Shown: positions 5,509 through 6,455 of the stretch, piece after piece
How the letters are laid out: each line of letters begins with the position of its first letter
Numbering within the stretch: the first letter of the stretch is position 1
NCBI GenBank assembly: GCA_009780595.1
Contig: WQZT01000097.1
Span: 1-6,455, forward strand
Length of the DNA stretch: 6,455 nt
Direction of reading: 5' to 3'
Source of the DNA: Treponema sp.
Lineage (GTDB): Bacteria > Spirochaetota > Spirochaetia > Treponematales > Breznakiellaceae
Program-made: the position numbers and the translations under genes
The notes under the pieces: generated by a model
What the model was told of the DNA's origin: nothing
The model's input: only the letters and a program-made list of their open reading frames with translations
Database searches by the model: none

Positions 5509-6327
5509 TTACTTGAGCGCTCTCAGATTCTCGCTAACCCACTCAAGAAAATTTCCGCCCCGTTTAGCTATTGACGACGGAACATCAATCCGGTTAGCGA
5601 CAAAGTTCGATACATCCGCTCCGGCGACAACATAGAGCAGCATTCCTTCTTGGAGCGGTTCCATGTACAGCACCGCCGAAAGATTTTCTTCCTTCAAAAG
5701 CGTGAAGATGAGAAAGCGGAGCGCTCTGAAATTGGTCAGCCGGTAAATTATGCCGTAGGTGCTTACCGAAAACTCAGCCCGGTAAAATGTATTCCCGAAA
5801 TTAGCATCCCGCAAGCGGATAAAAATTGTTTCCGTATTTGGCAGCTCGCCAGCCGGTGGAGGATCGGGAATGGGAGCATTGCTTCTATCGCTTTCGATGC
5901 GGGTAGCTTCCTCGAAGAGGACAGCCATTGCTTGCCGCCGCTCCGAAAAATAAAGCCGCCCACCAATGCTCGCAACATTTCCCAGTGCGTTGTACGCGTC
6001 AAGTTTATCCAGCAGTTTTTCACCGTGCGGTACGACAACAAGTATCTCGGCAAGGTAGTTGTGCTGTTTCCGCATAATTTCGCTGTGGAGATCTATTCCC
6101 GAACCTGACGCAGGAATCATCTGCGGCCGATGCCCAGGTTCAAGAACATTGATAAGCCCTTCCTCGCTAAAGATATCCTCTTGCTGTTCTGCGTCAATTT
6201 CGGGGAAAACTTCGCCAAAGGAGCGTAGGGAAGCGGCTCCTTCAATCGCCGTGTGTTGTTGCGCTTGCGCGGCGGGAGTACATAAAAACAATACCAGGAA
6301 TAGAAAAAAACTTGCAATGGCGGACAT
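5509..6327 (-). CDS. Exported protein of unknown function, 272 residues
   Basis: I do not recognise a function. Residues 1-22 are a typical signal peptide: a hydrophobic core SFFLFLVLFLCTP followed by a likely signal peptidase I site AQA|QQ, so the mature protein should be periplasmic or surface-facing. Cys16 lacks a proper lipobox (Leu at -1), so a lipoprotein is less likely. The mature part has an acidic N-terminal region (40-60), a Pro-rich linker (150-163, PIPDPPPAG) and an alpha/beta-looking C-terminal half ending at a Trp/Leu-rich helix. From memory it resembles an uncharacterised spirochaete DUF family, possibly DUF6675; this is unverified. The ATG at 6325-6327 overlaps the upstream sugar-transferase TGA by one base and has GAGG nine bases before it, so it was chosen over an in-frame ATG at 6381 that would add 18 non-signal residues. 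Translational coupling suggests a shared envelope or polysaccharide role. Confidence 0.8.
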   Translation of the reverse strand: MSAIASFFLFLVLFLCTPAAQAQQHTAIEGAASLRSFGEVFPEIDAEQQEDIFSEEGLINVLEPGHRPQMIPASGSGIDLHSEIMRKQHNYLAEILVVVPHGEKLLDKLDAYNALGNVASIGGRLYFSERRQAMAVLFEEATRIESDRSNAPIPDPPPAGELPNTETIFIRLRDANFGNTFYRAEFSVSTYGIIYRLTNFRALRFLIFTLLKEENLSAVLYMEPLQEGMLLYVVAGADVSNFVANRIDVPSSIAKRGGNFLEWVSENLRALK

Positions 6328-6455
6328 CAATAAGCACCTCGCCCTTTTATAATCACACCTGCCGTGCGGTACATAATCCACAGATCAAGCCACGCCGACC
6401 AGTTCTGCAAATAATATAAATCGTAGGAAACCCGCTCAGTGTAGTCGGTGTCCGA
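6327..6455 (-). CDS. Bacterial sugar transferase (polyprenyl-phosphate glycosylphosphotransferase), C-terminal fragment
   Basis: Only the last 42 codons and the stop are in the window. The segment YDLYYLQNWSAWLDLWIMYR is the conserved C-terminal block of the WcaJ/RfbP/PglC-type family (Pfam Bac_transf). These membrane enzymes transfer the first sugar-1-phosphate to undecaprenyl phosphate, starting the synthesis of exopolysaccharide, O-antigen or a glycan. The chain ends IIKGRGAY. The catalytic core lies beyond the right edge, so the sugar specificity cannot be read. The TGA overlaps the ATG of the next gene by one base, so the two are probably in one operon. Confidence 0.82.
   Translation of the reverse strand, partial: SDTDYTERVSYDLYYLQNWSAWLDLWIMYRTAGVIIKGRGAY
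6337..6340 (-). promoter_or_regulatory. Ribosome binding site of the exported protein gene
   Basis: GAGG on the minus strand lies inside the last codons of the sugar transferase, nine bases before the overlapping ATG. It supports the short 272-residue start and re-initiation by ribosomes that have just ended the transferase. Confidence 0.55.

Noticed and set aside
6328..6381. Upstream in-frame ATG at 6381 giving a 290-residue version of the exported protein
   Set aside because: It would put 18 charged, non-signal residues before a clean signal peptide and overlap the sugar transferase by over 50 bases. The ATG at 6327 has a ribosome site and the one-base stop overlap.

Overview
The window looks like chromosomal DNA from a spirochaete, most likely a Treponema-like organism. 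The main pointers are the HtrA N-terminus (MKLYSRGQVVFFSA, which I associate from memory with treponemal HtrA proteins) and a conserved-looking exported protein of unknown function behind a sugar transferase. These are recognition-level impressions, not database results. Sampled lines of most genes are near 50% G+C. Coding density is high, and no stretch over 300 bases lacks a gene. I see no tRNA, rRNA, CRISPR array, insertion sequence or phage gene.

Layout: every gene but one lies on the minus strand, so the minus-strand genes are transcribed from right to left. From the right edge come the last 42 codons of a bacterial sugar transferase, then a 272-residue exported protein of unknown function whose ATG overlaps the transferase stop by one base. 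Next, on the plus strand and convergent with it, is a visibly AT-richer CPBP-family membrane protease gene with a TTG start. Divergent from that is murJ (lipid II flippase), then putP (Na+/proline symporter), clpS (N-degron adaptor) and the 5' two thirds of a membrane-anchored htrA. The htrA gene is cut by the left edge just after its catalytic serine.

The genes do not form one pathway. The themes are envelope building (sugar transferase, murJ), osmolyte or carbon uptake (putP) and proteolysis (clpS, htrA, CPBP protease). htrA has the clearest regulatory signal: a TTGAAA-N17-TATACT promoter whose -10 overlaps a perfect TACTACA-TT-TGTAGTA dyad resembling BlaI/MecI/CopY-type operators. putP has an 18-bp perfect palindrome in its leader.

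The points most worth a second look are the BlaI-like operator at htrA, the 15-bp/30-bp in-frame tandem repeat that expands a cytoplasmic loop of MurJ, an Arg replacing the gatekeeper Met of ClpS, the putP leader palindrome, and the compositionally foreign CPBP gene. I found no convincing new multi-gene system.
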